Shown piece after piece: positions 16,748 to 25,056 of a stretch of DNA of 64,000 nt. Every line of letters starts with the position of its first letter. Position 1 is the first letter of the stretch. Made by a program: the position numbers and the translations under genes. This DNA is from Mucilaginibacter gracilis (GTDB taxonomy: Bacteria > Bacteroidota > Bacteroidia > Sphingobacteriales > Sphingobacteriaceae). The DNA lies in the NCBI RefSeq assembly GCF_003633615.1, contig NZ_RBKU01000001.1, positions 5,952,001 through 6,016,000 on the forward strand, in the 5' to 3' direction. The notes under the pieces are model-generated. The model was not told the DNA's origin. It ran no database searches and saw only the letters and a program-made list of their open reading frames with translations.

Positions 16748-17881
16748 ATGATACGAGTAGGTTTTATTTGGTTTCTGTTTTTATTATCGTTGCTTACTGT
16801 TTTCAAAGCACCTGTTTATTATTTATGGCTGGTATCAATAGTTGTAACCGAATTTCCGTGGATATTTATTGTGGTAACTTTGTTTTTGCTGGTTTGGGGA
16901 ATAGGTGTAAATAAATATCAGGTAGCAGGTGCCGTGCCCGGCCTAATTGCTTTGGTGTTATTTTGCACGCCGGTTGCCCGGGCCTATAATGTAGCAAGCT
17001 CGCTTAAACCCAAATTTGAGGCTGTATTTGGTGCCGGTACTACTACGCCCAAAGCGCGTATGCTTAAAGAGCCCTTTAGGTTTTTTAAAATGCTGGCGGG
17101 CATTGGCGAAAGGCTGGCTGTTTTTACAACATTAACCTATAAGGCCTCCAATAATTTAACGCTTGATTATTATAAAACTACCGGAAACAAAAAAAAGCCT
17201 TGTATAATTGTAATTCATGGAGGCTCGTGGAGTAGTGGCAATAGCCGCCAACTGCCCGAGTTAAATACTCATTTAATTAAAATGGGGTACAATATTGCAG
17301 CTATAAATTACAGGCTCGCGCCCAAATACCAGAGCCCGGCTGCTGTTGAAGATGTACGCGATGCTATTATATACTTAAAAAATCACTCAGAAGCGCTACT
17401 GATAGACACCAATAACTTTGTATTGCTCGGTAGGTCGGCAGGCGGGCAAATAGCTTTAGAGGCCGCATACACGCTAAAAACGACTGGTATAAAAGCTGTA
17501 ATAAGTTATTACGCCCCTGCGGATATGGTTTGGGGCTACTCGGTACCGGCAAACCCGCTGGTGTTAGATTCGCGCAAGGTGATGGAAGATTATCTGGGTG
17601 GCACTTACAATAGTGTGCCTCAACACTACGCGGCCAGTTCGCCTATATTGGCGGTTAATAAAAATTCGGTGCCAACGCTTTTAATTCATGGCGAAAATGA
17701 TGTGCTGGTGGCTTACGAGCATAGCCGCCGCCTTGATGCAAAATTACAGCAATTGGGTGTTAAACATTTTTTGCTCACTTTGCCCTGGGCAACGCACGGT
17801 TGCGACTATACGCTGAATGGACCAAGCGGCCAGCTAGCTACTTATACGGTTGACAGGTTTATTAACCAGGTAACCAAATAG
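16748..17881 (+). CDS. Membrane-anchored alpha/beta hydrolase (carboxylesterase / BD-FAE type)
   Basis: The 377-residue protein opens with about three hydrophobic helices (residues 1-85) and then an esterase domain. The oxyanion motif is HGGSWSSGN near residue 158 and the nucleophile elbow is GRSAGGQIA near residue 225. The charge relay continues with an Asp in GENDVLVAYEH and a His in WATHGCDYT. This is the hormone-sensitive-lipase/BD-FAE subclass that cleaves short acyl or feruloyl esters. The active domain probably faces the periplasm. The substrate is not evident from neighbours. Confidence 0.82.
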   Translation: MIRVGFIWFLFLLSLLTVFKAPVYYLWLVSIVVTEFPWIFIVVTLFLLVWGIGVNKYQVAGAVPGLIALVLFCTPVARAYNVASSLKPKFEAVFGAGTTTPKARMLKEPFRFFKMLAGIGERLAVFTTLTYKASNNLTLDYYKTTGNKKKPCIIVIHGGSWSSGNSRQLPELNTHLIKMGYNIAAINYRLAPKYQSPAAVEDVRDAIIYLKNHSEALLIDTNNFVLLGRSAGGQIALEAAYTLKTTGIKAVISYYAPADMVWGYSVPANPLVLDSRKVMEDYLGGTYNSVPQHYAASSPILAVNKNSVPTLLIHGENDVLVAYEHSRRLDAKLQQLGVKHFLLTLPWATHGCDYTLNGPSGQLATYTVDRFINQVTK

Positions 17882-17965
17882 TTATTGGATGCTAATAGGA
17901 GCGTTAGCAGGCCGCTCATATTATTATGGATTTCTGCTGTAGAATAAGATAGCTTCTCAGTTGGA

Positions 17966-18766
17966 TTACTCCAAAGGAACAAAACTATTTGATTTACCTG
18001 CCTCGGTTATATAATCCATCGCCTGCTGAAATGTTGCCACCCAAATCTCTTTCCGGTTTTTATTTAGATAGGCCAGCAATTGTTTGTGTGCTTCGGCGGG
18101 CGTTGTAATGTAATCGCCGCCTATGCCGTGAAACATCAGTACGCCCATGCCGCCGCTTTGTTGTACCCGTTTTACAAAGGCTATAAGTTGGGCCCCGGTT
18201 GTGTTATCTTTAATCCCGTAAGATGGCACCTGCAATGGATCGAGGTTTTTAAAATCGGTAATTACAGCATTTGAATCGCCGCCAATGCGTGCATATTTTA
18301 CCAGATTGTAATATTTTAAGGTATCAACATAACTTTTTCCACCTGCGGTTATTTCTGTACACGGGTAGGCATAGGTACGGCTTGTTTTACCGTCAATTGC
18401 GTATAAAAAATGGTTCATCACTTCAATTTCGCGTATCATACGGTAAGCGGTATAATTATCAGACGATACAGGGTTATCATTGCTGCTTGCACAGGGATGA
18501 AACAGTGTATGGTTTGCTAACTCGTAACCTTTTTGGCCAAGTTTGCGCCAGCGGGATATGGTTTGGCTGTTAACATCACCGGTAATAAAAAAGGTTGCCT
18601 TTAGGCGAGCAGCATCAAGCTGGGGCACTGCGGTATTAAGTTGTGTTAACAAAGCATCATCATAAGTAAGCACAATAACGGCCTTTTTGTTGTTGGGCCA
18701 TTTAATTTGTTGCTGTGCCTGGGCAGCAAAGTTTAATAATAAAAAAAGCAGGAAAAGTTTTTTCAT
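17966..18766 (-). CDS. Secreted polysaccharide deacetylase family protein (CE4/NodB-like)
   Basis: The 266-residue protein has a signal peptide ending QAQ. The NodB homology domain follows: VLTYDDALLTQL carries the catalytic Asp pair, and ANHTLFHPC carries the metal-binding His residues (H-x-x-x-H). It would remove acetyl groups from N-acetylated glycans, or act on another carbohydrate. The C-terminal motif MFHGIG supplies the last His. It is convergent with the esterase gene. Confidence 0.85.
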   Translation of the reverse strand: MKKLFLLFLLLNFAAQAQQQIKWPNNKKAVIVLTYDDALLTQLNTAVPQLDAARLKATFFITGDVNSQTISRWRKLGQKGYELANHTLFHPCASSNDNPVSSDNYTAYRMIREIEVMNHFLYAIDGKTSRTYAYPCTEITAGGKSYVDTLKYYNLVKYARIGGDSNAVITDFKNLDPLQVPSYGIKDNTTGAQLIAFVKRVQQSGGMGVLMFHGIGGDYITTPAEAHKQLLAYLNKNRKEIWVATFQQAMDYITEAGKSNSFVPLE

Positions 18767-18890
18767 GAAGTTGTGATTAGAATCCCATGAACGGACTTTA
18801 ATTTTAACGCAAACTTACTTAAGATAAGTTTGCACGATGCCAAATTATATAACGTCCATCCGCCGGAGCAGTAAAATATAAACGCAAAAA

Positions 18891-18916
18891 AGCCCTGTTC
18901 AATTAAGAACAGGGCT
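18891..18916 (-). terminator. Terminator of the rpsA transcript
   Basis: AGCCCTGTTC (18891-18900) and GAACAGGGCT (18907-18916) form a perfect 10-bp stem with a 6-base loop. On the minus strand it is followed by TTTTTT (the A run at 18885-18890), 24 bases after the rpsA stop. Confidence 0.9.
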
Positions 18917-18939
18917 TTGAGAGAAAATTATTTAAAAGC

Positions 18940-20949
18940 TTATTTAGCGGCTTCTTCTGATTCTTCTTCAGTTGCCTCTGGTGTTGCTTCTTCTTTTTTA
19001 GCCGGAGCTGCTGCAGGAGCCTTGCGGGCTTTGCTTTCGGCACCTTCCATTTGCTCTTTCAATTGGGCCAACACGCTCAAATCGCCTAAAGTTGATTTTT
19101 CAACCGAATCTTTAACTTTCTTTACTGCGTTGGTAGCAACCTTAGCTTCTTTTTTGCGGTTCTCAAATTCCTGAACCCTTGCTTCGGTACGCGCTTCTTC
19201 CCATATACGGGCATGTGAAATAACAATACGTTTATTTTCTTTGTTAAATTCAATGATTTTGAATTCGCCTGTATCGTCGCCCTTTAAGCTCTTCCCATCT
19301 TCTTTAACCATGTGTTTTGTTGGCACAAAGCCTTCAACACCATAAGGTAAAGCAACTATAGCACCTTTATCAGTTACTTTTAACACAGTACCTTCGTGTA
19401 TCGAATCGATAGTGAAGATGGTTTCAAAAGTATCCCAAGGGTTTTCTTCCAGTTGTTTGTGGCCTAAGCTTAGTTTGCGGTTATCAACATCAAGTTCTAA
19501 AACAACCACGTCTAATTTTTCACCAACTTTAGTGAATTCGTTAGGGTGATTTACTTTTTTAGACCATGAAAGGTCGCTGATGTGGATCAAACCATCAATA
19601 CCGTCTTCCAGTTCAACAAACACACCAAAGTTAGTCATGTTTTTAACTGTAGCGATGTGCTGAGTGCCTTGAGCATATTTCTCGGCAGCATGTTGCCACG
19701 GATCGGGAGTTAATTGTTTAATACCTAAACTCATTTTGCGATCGTCGCGATCTAAGGTTAATACCTGAGCCTCAACTTCGTCGCCAACTTTCAAGAATTC
19801 TTGTGGGTTGCGTAAGTTTTGTGACCATGACATTTCTGACACGTGGATTAAACCTTCAACACCCGGGATAATTTCAAGGAATGCACCGTAATCGGCAACG
19901 GTAACAATTTTACCTTTAACCTTAGAACCAATTACCAGATTTTCATCTAACGACTGCCAAGGGTGAGGAGTTAATTGTTTTAAGCCTAAAGCGATACGTT
20001 TTTTCTCGTCATCAAAATCCAGAACAACAACGTTGATCTTTTGATCTAATGCCAATACTTCTTTCGGATGCTCTATGCGGCCCCAGCTAATATCGGTAAT
20101 GTGAAGTAAACCATCAACACCACCCAAATCGATGAATACACCAAAATCGGTAATGTTTTTAACGGTACCTTCTAATACCTGGCCTTTTTCAAGCTTGGCA
20201 ACAATTTCTGTTTTTTGGTTTTCCAAATCGTCTTCAATCAGCACTTTGTGCGATACCACTACGTTTTTAAACTCGTGGTTAATTTTAACAACTTTAAATT
20301 CCATTGTTTTACCAACGTACACATCGTAATCGCGTATTGGTTTAATATCGATTTGTGAACCTGGTAAAAAGGCTTCAACGCCCATTATATCTACAATTAA
20401 ACCACCCTTAGTTCTGCTCTTCACAAAACCAGTGATAATTTCATCGTTATCTAAAGCACTGTTAATACGCTCCCATGATTTTTGAGTTTTTGCGCGTTTA
20501 CGAGAAAGAACTAACTGACCGTTAGCATCTTCTTGCGATTCAACAAACACATCCACTTCGTCACCAACTTTCAAATCTGGTGTATCACGGAATTCGGATA
20601 GCGATACCAAACCATCAGACTTAAAGCCAATGTTTAATACCACATCTTTGTTGTTAATGTTAACTACGATACCGCTGATGATTTCGCCTTTGTTGATTGA
20701 ACTGAAAGTTCCGTCATACAATTTTTCTAAGGCTTCACGATCAGAGTCGCTGTAGTTACCAAATTTTTTGTCATCAGCATCCCAATCAAAATCCTCAGGT
20801 TTTACATGGGCGATTGTTGATTTGATTTGCTCAATAGAAAGTGAATCAGCTTCTGATTCGATGCTTTCTTTTTCTTTAGGTAGCGTTTCGATACCCAACT
20901 CGGCTTCTTTAGCCTTTAATTCTTTTTCTGCTTCTTGTTTTTTTGCCAT
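18940..20949 (-). CDS. rpsA: 30S ribosomal protein S1
   Basis: I chose the ATG at 20949 (MAKKQEAEKELKAKEAELG), which has AAGGAG 13 bases upstream; the frame is open further but less likely. The 669-residue product has six S1 (OB-fold) RNA-binding repeats, seen in blocks such as GVFIDLGGVDGLLHITDISW and AFLEIIPGVEGLIHVSEMSW. Bacteroidota S1 also carries an acidic Glu-rich N-terminal extension and a Lys/Ala-rich C-terminal tail, both present. It delivers mRNA to the ribosome. Because Bacteroidota start sites lack strong Shine-Dalgarno pairing, S1 is central to initiation. Confidence 0.97.
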   Translation of the reverse strand: MAKKQEAEKELKAKEAELGIETLPKEKESIESEADSLSIEQIKSTIAHVKPEDFDWDADDKKFGNYSDSDREALEKLYDGTFSSINKGEIISGIVVNINNKDVVLNIGFKSDGLVSLSEFRDTPDLKVGDEVDVFVESQEDANGQLVLSRKRAKTQKSWERINSALDNDEIITGFVKSRTKGGLIVDIMGVEAFLPGSQIDIKPIRDYDVYVGKTMEFKVVKINHEFKNVVVSHKVLIEDDLENQKTEIVAKLEKGQVLEGTVKNITDFGVFIDLGGVDGLLHITDISWGRIEHPKEVLALDQKINVVVLDFDDEKKRIALGLKQLTPHPWQSLDENLVIGSKVKGKIVTVADYGAFLEIIPGVEGLIHVSEMSWSQNLRNPQEFLKVGDEVEAQVLTLDRDDRKMSLGIKQLTPDPWQHAAEKYAQGTQHIATVKNMTNFGVFVELEDGIDGLIHISDLSWSKKVNHPNEFTKVGEKLDVVVLELDVDNRKLSLGHKQLEENPWDTFETIFTIDSIHEGTVLKVTDKGAIVALPYGVEGFVPTKHMVKEDGKSLKGDDTGEFKIIEFNKENKRIVISHARIWEEARTEARVQEFENRKKEAKVATNAVKKVKDSVEKSTLGDLSVLAQLKEQMEGAESKARKAPAAAPAKKEEATPEATEEESEEAAK

Positions 20950-20988
20950 TAAATAATTTATCTCCTTTTCCCAATTCAATTGGGACTG

Positions 20989-21017
20989 CAAAGGTACGGA
21001 TATATTTAATTAACAAA
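20989..21017 (-). promoter_or_regulatory. Probable promoter of rpsA
   Basis: TACCTTTG on the minus strand (20996-20989) fits the -7 consensus TAnnTTTG, and TTTG lies at 21017-21014, 17 bases upstream (19 is the usual spacing). A perfect palindrome CCCAATT-C-AATTGGG (20970-20984) lies just downstream in the leader and could fold in the mRNA. Confidence 0.5.
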
Positions 21018-21123
21018 AAAATATTTTTTATCTTATTAGCTGATTTATAGGAAGTTTTTTATTGCAAACGCCTGTTTTAAAACGCCTCAAAAATTGGCGA
21101 ACCTCAAAAATTTGTGCACTGTA

Positions 21124-21798
21124 TTACAATGAAGCCAAATAAAGGTCGATATCGTTAAATATTTGCGTGTAGTTTGCCATTAATTGCAAACGGTATTGCA
21201 AAAGTACGTCGGTCATGCTTTCTTCCTGCTCTTTGGTAAACGGATCCTGCCAAACACGCATACAAATACGCTTTAAAGCGTAAGCTATTTGGGCACTTTC
21301 GGCATAAGTATGCAAGTAACGGTGCTTTTTAAAATCGGCAAAAAATTTAAAAAACTTAGCCGAATTATCTAAACCGCTGTAACTAAAAAAAATTTCCAGT
21401 TTTTCGGCCTCTATCCTATCCAGGTGATGGTAAAATTCGTCAACATTGAGCTTGCTTTTGGTAATGAGCAAATTATCTAAAATAAGCTCTAATGCAATGT
21501 GACCCAAAAAAAACGGTTTTACCACCGAGCCTACAATTGCCGGGGCTAAAACCAATTTTAACTGGTGCGAATGATGGGTAAAAAAAGCTGATGAATGAAA
21601 ATACTTATCCACCTCGAGGTGCCGCTTCCAGCCTTCAATAATGCAATTAACTGCATTATCGGGATGTTTGGGTAGTTTCTCGGGATGGATATTGAAACTC
21701 TTATCGGCATTTTTAAGCAAATCGGGCAGTACGGTTCCTAAAATATGATAAGGATCGGTTGTATGGCGGTCGAAATAAAAGTGCGATAGAAAATTCAT
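21124..21798 (-). CDS. AcpH-like protein (DUF479 type, acyl-carrier-protein phosphodiesterase family)
   Basis: The 224-residue protein begins MNFLSHFYFDRHTTDPYHILGTVLPD, matching the start of the AcpH/DUF479 family (MNFLAHL with a following Asp). It contains GWKRHLEVDKYFHSS and GHIALELILDN, where His/Asp residues of the HD-type active site are expected. True AcpH removes the phosphopantetheine from acyl carrier protein, but Bacteroidota members have not been tested as far as I know. It lies between rpsA and tyrS, in the opposite direction to tyrS. Confidence 0.65.
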   Translation of the reverse strand: MNFLSHFYFDRHTTDPYHILGTVLPDLLKNADKSFNIHPEKLPKHPDNAVNCIIEGWKRHLEVDKYFHSSAFFTHHSHQLKLVLAPAIVGSVVKPFFLGHIALELILDNLLITKSKLNVDEFYHHLDRIEAEKLEIFFSYSGLDNSAKFFKFFADFKKHRYLHTYAESAQIAYALKRICMRVWQDPFTKEQEESMTDVLLQYRLQLMANYTQIFNDIDLYLASL

Positions 21799-21893
21799 AG
21801 TCGTATCCCCGAAAGGCGGCTTAATGGGAAAGGTACAAAAATTATTTGACTAAGATGAACTAAAAAACGAAAGTTACTTTTGCCCGATTGTGC

Positions 21894-21901
21894 TATATTT
21901 G
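21894..21901 (+). promoter_or_regulatory. -7 promoter box before tyrS
   Basis: TATATTTG matches the Bacteroidota -7 consensus exactly, 25 bases before the tyrS ATG. A TTTTG stands only 11 bases upstream, so the -33 box is not in its usual place. Confidence 0.45.
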
Positions 21902-21926
21902 CGCCTTTCCGAATAAAAATTGTGAT

Positions 21927-23210
21927 ATGAATTTTGTTGAAGAACTACGCTGGAGAGGCATTTTACACGATATTATGCCCGGTACCGAAGACCTGTTAAA
22001 CAAGGGAATGGTATCTGGATATATAGGTTTTGACCCTACCTCGGATTCGCTGCACGTGGGCAGCCTGGCCCAAATTATGACGCTGATACACTTTCAGCGC
22101 GCCGGGCACAAGCCTTTTGCTTTGGTTGGCGGCGCTACCGGTATGGTGGGCGACCCATCGGGTAAATCGGCGGAGCGTAACTTATTATCCGAAGATGTAT
22201 TGCAAAAAAACCTGAACGGCATACAAGGCCAGTTAGAGAAATTTTTGGATTTTGACTGCGGCCAAAACAGTGCCGAAGTGGTTAATAATTACGACTGGTT
22301 TAAAGATTTTACCTTTCTGGATTTTATACGCGATGTAGGCAAGCACATTACCGTAAACTACATGATGGCCAAAGATTCGGTTAAAAACCGGATAAGCGGC
22401 GATACCGGCATGAGCTTCACCGAATTTAGCTACCAACTGGTGCAGGGTTATGATTTTTACTACTTGTGGAAAAACAAAAACTGCATGCTGCAAATGGGCG
22501 GCAGCGACCAATGGGGAAATATTGTTACCGGAACAGAATTTATAAGGCGCAAAGATGCCGGCGAAGCCTTTGCCTTAACCACACAGTTAATTAAAAAGGC
22601 CGATGGCAGCAAGTTTGGCAAAAGCGAAGGCGGCAATATATGGCTTGATGCCGAAAAAACATCGCCATACCAGTTTTACCAGTTTTGGTTAAACGCCAGC
22701 GACGAGGATGCAAAAAGCTATGTTAGGATATTTACCCTGTTTGATAAAGAAACGATAGAAGCTTTAGAAACCGAACATTTTGCAGCTCCGCATTTGAGGA
22801 CACTACAAAAGGCCTTGGCTAAAGACATTACGGTGCGCGTACATGGCGAGGCCGAGTATGAGAAGGCCATTAAATCGAGCGAGTTTTTGTTTGGCGGTAC
22901 GGGCATCGAGTTTTTGAATGAGTTGAGCGATAAAGAAGTTATTGCGCTGTTTAGCGGAGTGCCCAACTTTAATATCGACAAAGAAGATTATAGCGCAGGC
23001 ATAAACGTTACCGATTTGCTTGCTACAAAATCGGCGGTTTTTCCATCAAAGGGAGAAGCAAAAAAAATGATACAAAGTGGTGGTGTTGCCATTAACAAAG
23101 CAAAAGTGGCCACTGCCGACGATATTTATGGTACAGAGCAATTAATTAACAACAAGTTTTTGGTTGCACAAAAAGGCAAAAAGAATTACTTTTTGATAAT
23201 TATAGAGTAG
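21927..23210 (+). CDS. tyrS: Tyrosyl-tRNA synthetase
   Basis: The 427-residue protein attaches tyrosine to tRNA-Tyr. Starting at MNFVEELRWRG it has the class-I signature FDPTSDSLHVGSL (HIGH variant), a substrate pocket including MGGSDQWGNI, the KMSKS-type loop KFGKSEGG near residue 230, and a C-terminal S4-like RNA-binding domain (SKGEAKKMIQSGGVAINK). The in-frame sequence upstream lacks promoter spacing, and the chosen start gives the family-conserved N-terminus. A terminator follows immediately. Confidence 0.97.
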   Translation: MNFVEELRWRGILHDIMPGTEDLLNKGMVSGYIGFDPTSDSLHVGSLAQIMTLIHFQRAGHKPFALVGGATGMVGDPSGKSAERNLLSEDVLQKNLNGIQGQLEKFLDFDCGQNSAEVVNNYDWFKDFTFLDFIRDVGKHITVNYMMAKDSVKNRISGDTGMSFTEFSYQLVQGYDFYYLWKNKNCMLQMGGSDQWGNIVTGTEFIRRKDAGEAFALTTQLIKKADGSKFGKSEGGNIWLDAEKTSPYQFYQFWLNASDEDAKSYVRIFTLFDKETIEALETEHFAAPHLRTLQKALAKDITVRVHGEAEYEKAIKSSEFLFGGTGIEFLNELSDKEVIALFSGVPNFNIDKEDYSAGINVTDLLATKSAVFPSKGEAKKMIQSGGVAINKAKVATADDIYGTEQLINNKFLVAQKGKKNYFLIIIE

Positions 23211-23236
23211 CCGGTATTTAGGATACGAACAAAAAA

Positions 23237-23265
23237 GGTCATTTCTCAATAAGGTAGAGATGGCC
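23237..23265 (+). terminator. Terminator of tyrS
   Basis: GGTCATTTCTC (23237-23247) pairs with GAGATGGCC (23257-23265), one mismatch or bulge aside, followed by TTTTTT (23266-23271). An A6 run precedes the stem, so it could also work in the reverse direction. Confidence 0.85.
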
Positions 23266-23312
23266 TTTTTTGTATTTAAAATTGCTGGGTAGTGTAAAAC
23301 AAGAGACAGATA

Positions 23313-23339
23313 AAATTTTTATAAATTGGTATAAAATTT
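23313..23339. promoter_or_regulatory. Candidate operator upstream of the Xre-RES pair
   Basis: AAATTTTTATA (23313-23323) is the near-perfect inverse of TATAAAATTT (23330-23339), with a 6-base spacer AATTGG. It overlaps the -33 TTTG (23337-23340). Xre/ParS antitoxins usually repress their own promoter, and this palindrome is well placed for that. Confidence 0.45.
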
Positions 23340-23368
23340 GAAATTACGACAAAATGTAAATATATTTG
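23337..23368 (+). promoter_or_regulatory. Promoter of the toxin-antitoxin operon
   Basis: TTTG (23337-23340) and TATATTTG (23361-23368) are separated by 20 bases, one off the Bacteroidota standard. The antitoxin ATG is at 23374, so transcription would start at or within a few bases of the start codon, which suggests a leaderless mRNA. Confidence 0.6.
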
Positions 23369-23373
23369 TTATT

Positions 23374-23871
23374 ATGTCGTACAAGCAAAAGAAAACCGAG
23401 GATAACGTAGTAAAAGAGCCACAGGCCCCATACTATACCGCACACAACACCGGTACGCCTTTTATTAATATTTTGGGCGGAGCAAAATTTAGTACCGCTG
23501 CCAATGAGTGGGATATTTTAAACTTAACCCGTAAGGGCTTGCCAAAGCATACGTTAATGCAAATGGCAAAAAACATATCGCTAACCCAACAAGAAATATC
23601 CGATATTATGCACATATCCGAGCGCACACTACAGCGCTATGATGATGCCGATGTTATTAAAACCGAGTACTCCGAAAAAGCCATCGCATTGGCCCGCCTT
23701 TATGACAGGGGTGCCGAGGTTTTTGGTGCTATAGAAAAATTTAAAATATGGATACGAACACCAAGTGTGGTATTTAAAGGCGAAGCACCGCTGTCGTTAT
23801 TAGATACTTCGTTTGGGTTTAATATGGTTTTAGATGAATTGGGCCGCATAGAGCACGGCATTTTTGCATAG
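23374..23871 (+). CDS. Antitoxin, Xre/MbcA/ParS toxin-binding (DUF2384) family
   Basis: The 165-residue product starts MSYKQKKTEDNVV and pairs with the RES toxin whose gene begins one base before this stop ends. A Cro-type helix-turn-helix (SLTQQEISDIMHISERTLQRY) lies at about residues 65-95, and the C-terminal ParS-like toxin-binding domain contains LARLYDRGAEVFG and WIRTPSVVF. It would bind and neutralise the toxin and repress the operon. The upstream in-frame TTG would add 12 residues but overlaps the promoter. Confidence 0.9.
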   Translation: MSYKQKKTEDNVVKEPQAPYYTAHNTGTPFINILGGAKFSTAANEWDILNLTRKGLPKHTLMQMAKNISLTQQEISDIMHISERTLQRYDDADVIKTEYSEKAIALARLYDRGAEVFGAIEKFKIWIRTPSVVFKGEAPLSLLDTSFGFNMVLDELGRIEHGIFA

Positions 23872-24320
23872 TGATACTTTACCGATTAACTAAACAAACT
23901 TACGCCAACGACCTGTCGGGAGCGGGTGCAAAGGCTTATGGTGGCCGGTGGAACAACAAAGGCAAAGCTATGCTTTACCTAACATCAAGCCGATCACTCG
24001 CCGTTTTAGAAGTATTGGTACACTTATCGCCTTTAATTATTCCGGATAACTATGTTATGGTGAGTATTGAAGCACCGGATGATTACGAAACAGTTGATTT
24101 AAGCACTTTGCCCAAAAACTGGAAGAACTCCAGTGTGCCGATTTTAAAGGAAAAAGGCGACAGGTTTTTATCCGAAAATAAAAACCTGCTGCTTAAAGTA
24201 CCTTCGTCAATTGTAACCGAAGAATTTAATTATCTGGCTAATCCCCTACATACGGGGGCAGCAAAACTGACGATTATTAGTGTTGAACCTTTTAGTTTTG
24301 ATGACCGATTATTGCCTTAA
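23871..24320 (+). CDS. RES-domain toxin (NAD+-targeting)
   Basis: The 149-residue protein starts with GTG overlapping the antitoxin stop as TAGTG. RES toxins deplete NAD+ in other bacteria. The family signature is visible: an N-terminal Arg in LYRLTKQTYAN, the GGRWNNKG block, and a Ser in the SSRSLAVLEVL stretch, the residues after which the family is named. The overlap implies translational coupling with the antitoxin. It is convergent with the next minus-strand gene and overlaps it by 4 bp. Confidence 0.9.
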   Translation: MILYRLTKQTYANDLSGAGAKAYGGRWNNKGKAMLYLTSSRSLAVLEVLVHLSPLIIPDNYVMVSIEAPDDYETVDLSTLPKNWKNSSVPILKEKGDRFLSENKNLLLKVPSSIVTEEFNYLANPLHTGAAKLTIISVEPFSFDDRLLP

Positions 24321-24994
24321 AAATCGCTCAACAAGTCCATTTTTTTGAGGTTATACTCTTCCTGCGAAATCAAACCATGATCGAACAGAGTTTTTAATTT
24401 TTTTAGCTTTTCGGTTAATTCATCAGGCTTTGCTGCAACAACCGGCTCGGGTGGTGCTATAGCAACCGGCTCGGGAGCAGGCGGCAGCGGTATGTAGGCC
24501 GGTGTTGGTGCCACTACGGGTGGCTGATAGGCTGGTGTAATGGGTGCCTCAAAATGCATGGCGCCAGATTCGGCACGTTTTTCTTCCAAATCACGCTGGC
24601 GGCGGGCTTCGCGCTCGGCCTCTTTACGCTCCTGGGCGTATTGGTATAATTTGCGAGCCTGTATTTTAGGCAGGTAATCAACACCCATTTCGGCACCGTT
24701 AGCGGTTTTAACGCTGAATACGGCTCCTAAAATTTCTTCCTTGGTTTGTACATCAACAACATCTTTCCAAACAAAATCAACAAATTTCATTGATAGGCCA
24801 AGGTTGGCCGGAGTAAAAAACAAGATGCGTTTGTTGGTTAAAGCAATGCAATCGGGCAATACATTAACTATAGGTTTTTTTTGTACCGCTATATATAAAA
24901 TTTCTTCGTCGGTTGTACGAAGGTCAACCAGGCGCGAGTAAACCTTTTCAATGGCTTTAGGATCTTGCTGGTCGTTCAAAAATTTCTCGATCAT
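24317..24994 (-). CDS. PH-like and SHOCT-domain protein
   Basis: I chose the ATG at 24994 (MIEKFLNDQQDPK); the frame upstream begins with TTG. The first ~110 residues resemble a bacterial PH-like domain (FTPANLGLSMKFVDFVWKDV). A basic helical linker and a Pro/Ala-rich segment (YQPPVVAPTPAYIPLPPAP) follow, and the C-terminus is a SHOCT motif, LKTLFDHGLISQEEYNLKK. SHOCT is a short C-terminal domain often found in membrane-associated or oligomeric proteins. The role is unknown. 225 residues. Confidence 0.75.
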   Translation of the reverse strand: MIEKFLNDQQDPKAIEKVYSRLVDLRTTDEEILYIAVQKKPIVNVLPDCIALTNKRILFFTPANLGLSMKFVDFVWKDVVDVQTKEEILGAVFSVKTANGAEMGVDYLPKIQARKLYQYAQERKEAEREARRQRDLEEKRAESGAMHFEAPITPAYQPPVVAPTPAYIPLPPAPEPVAIAPPEPVVAAKPDELTEKLKKLKTLFDHGLISQEEYNLKKMDLLSDF

Positions 24995-25056
24995 AGTTTG
25001 ATGATTAATGCTTTGTGACAAAAATAAAGAATATTTTTTAGTTATGGTTTGCTTTA

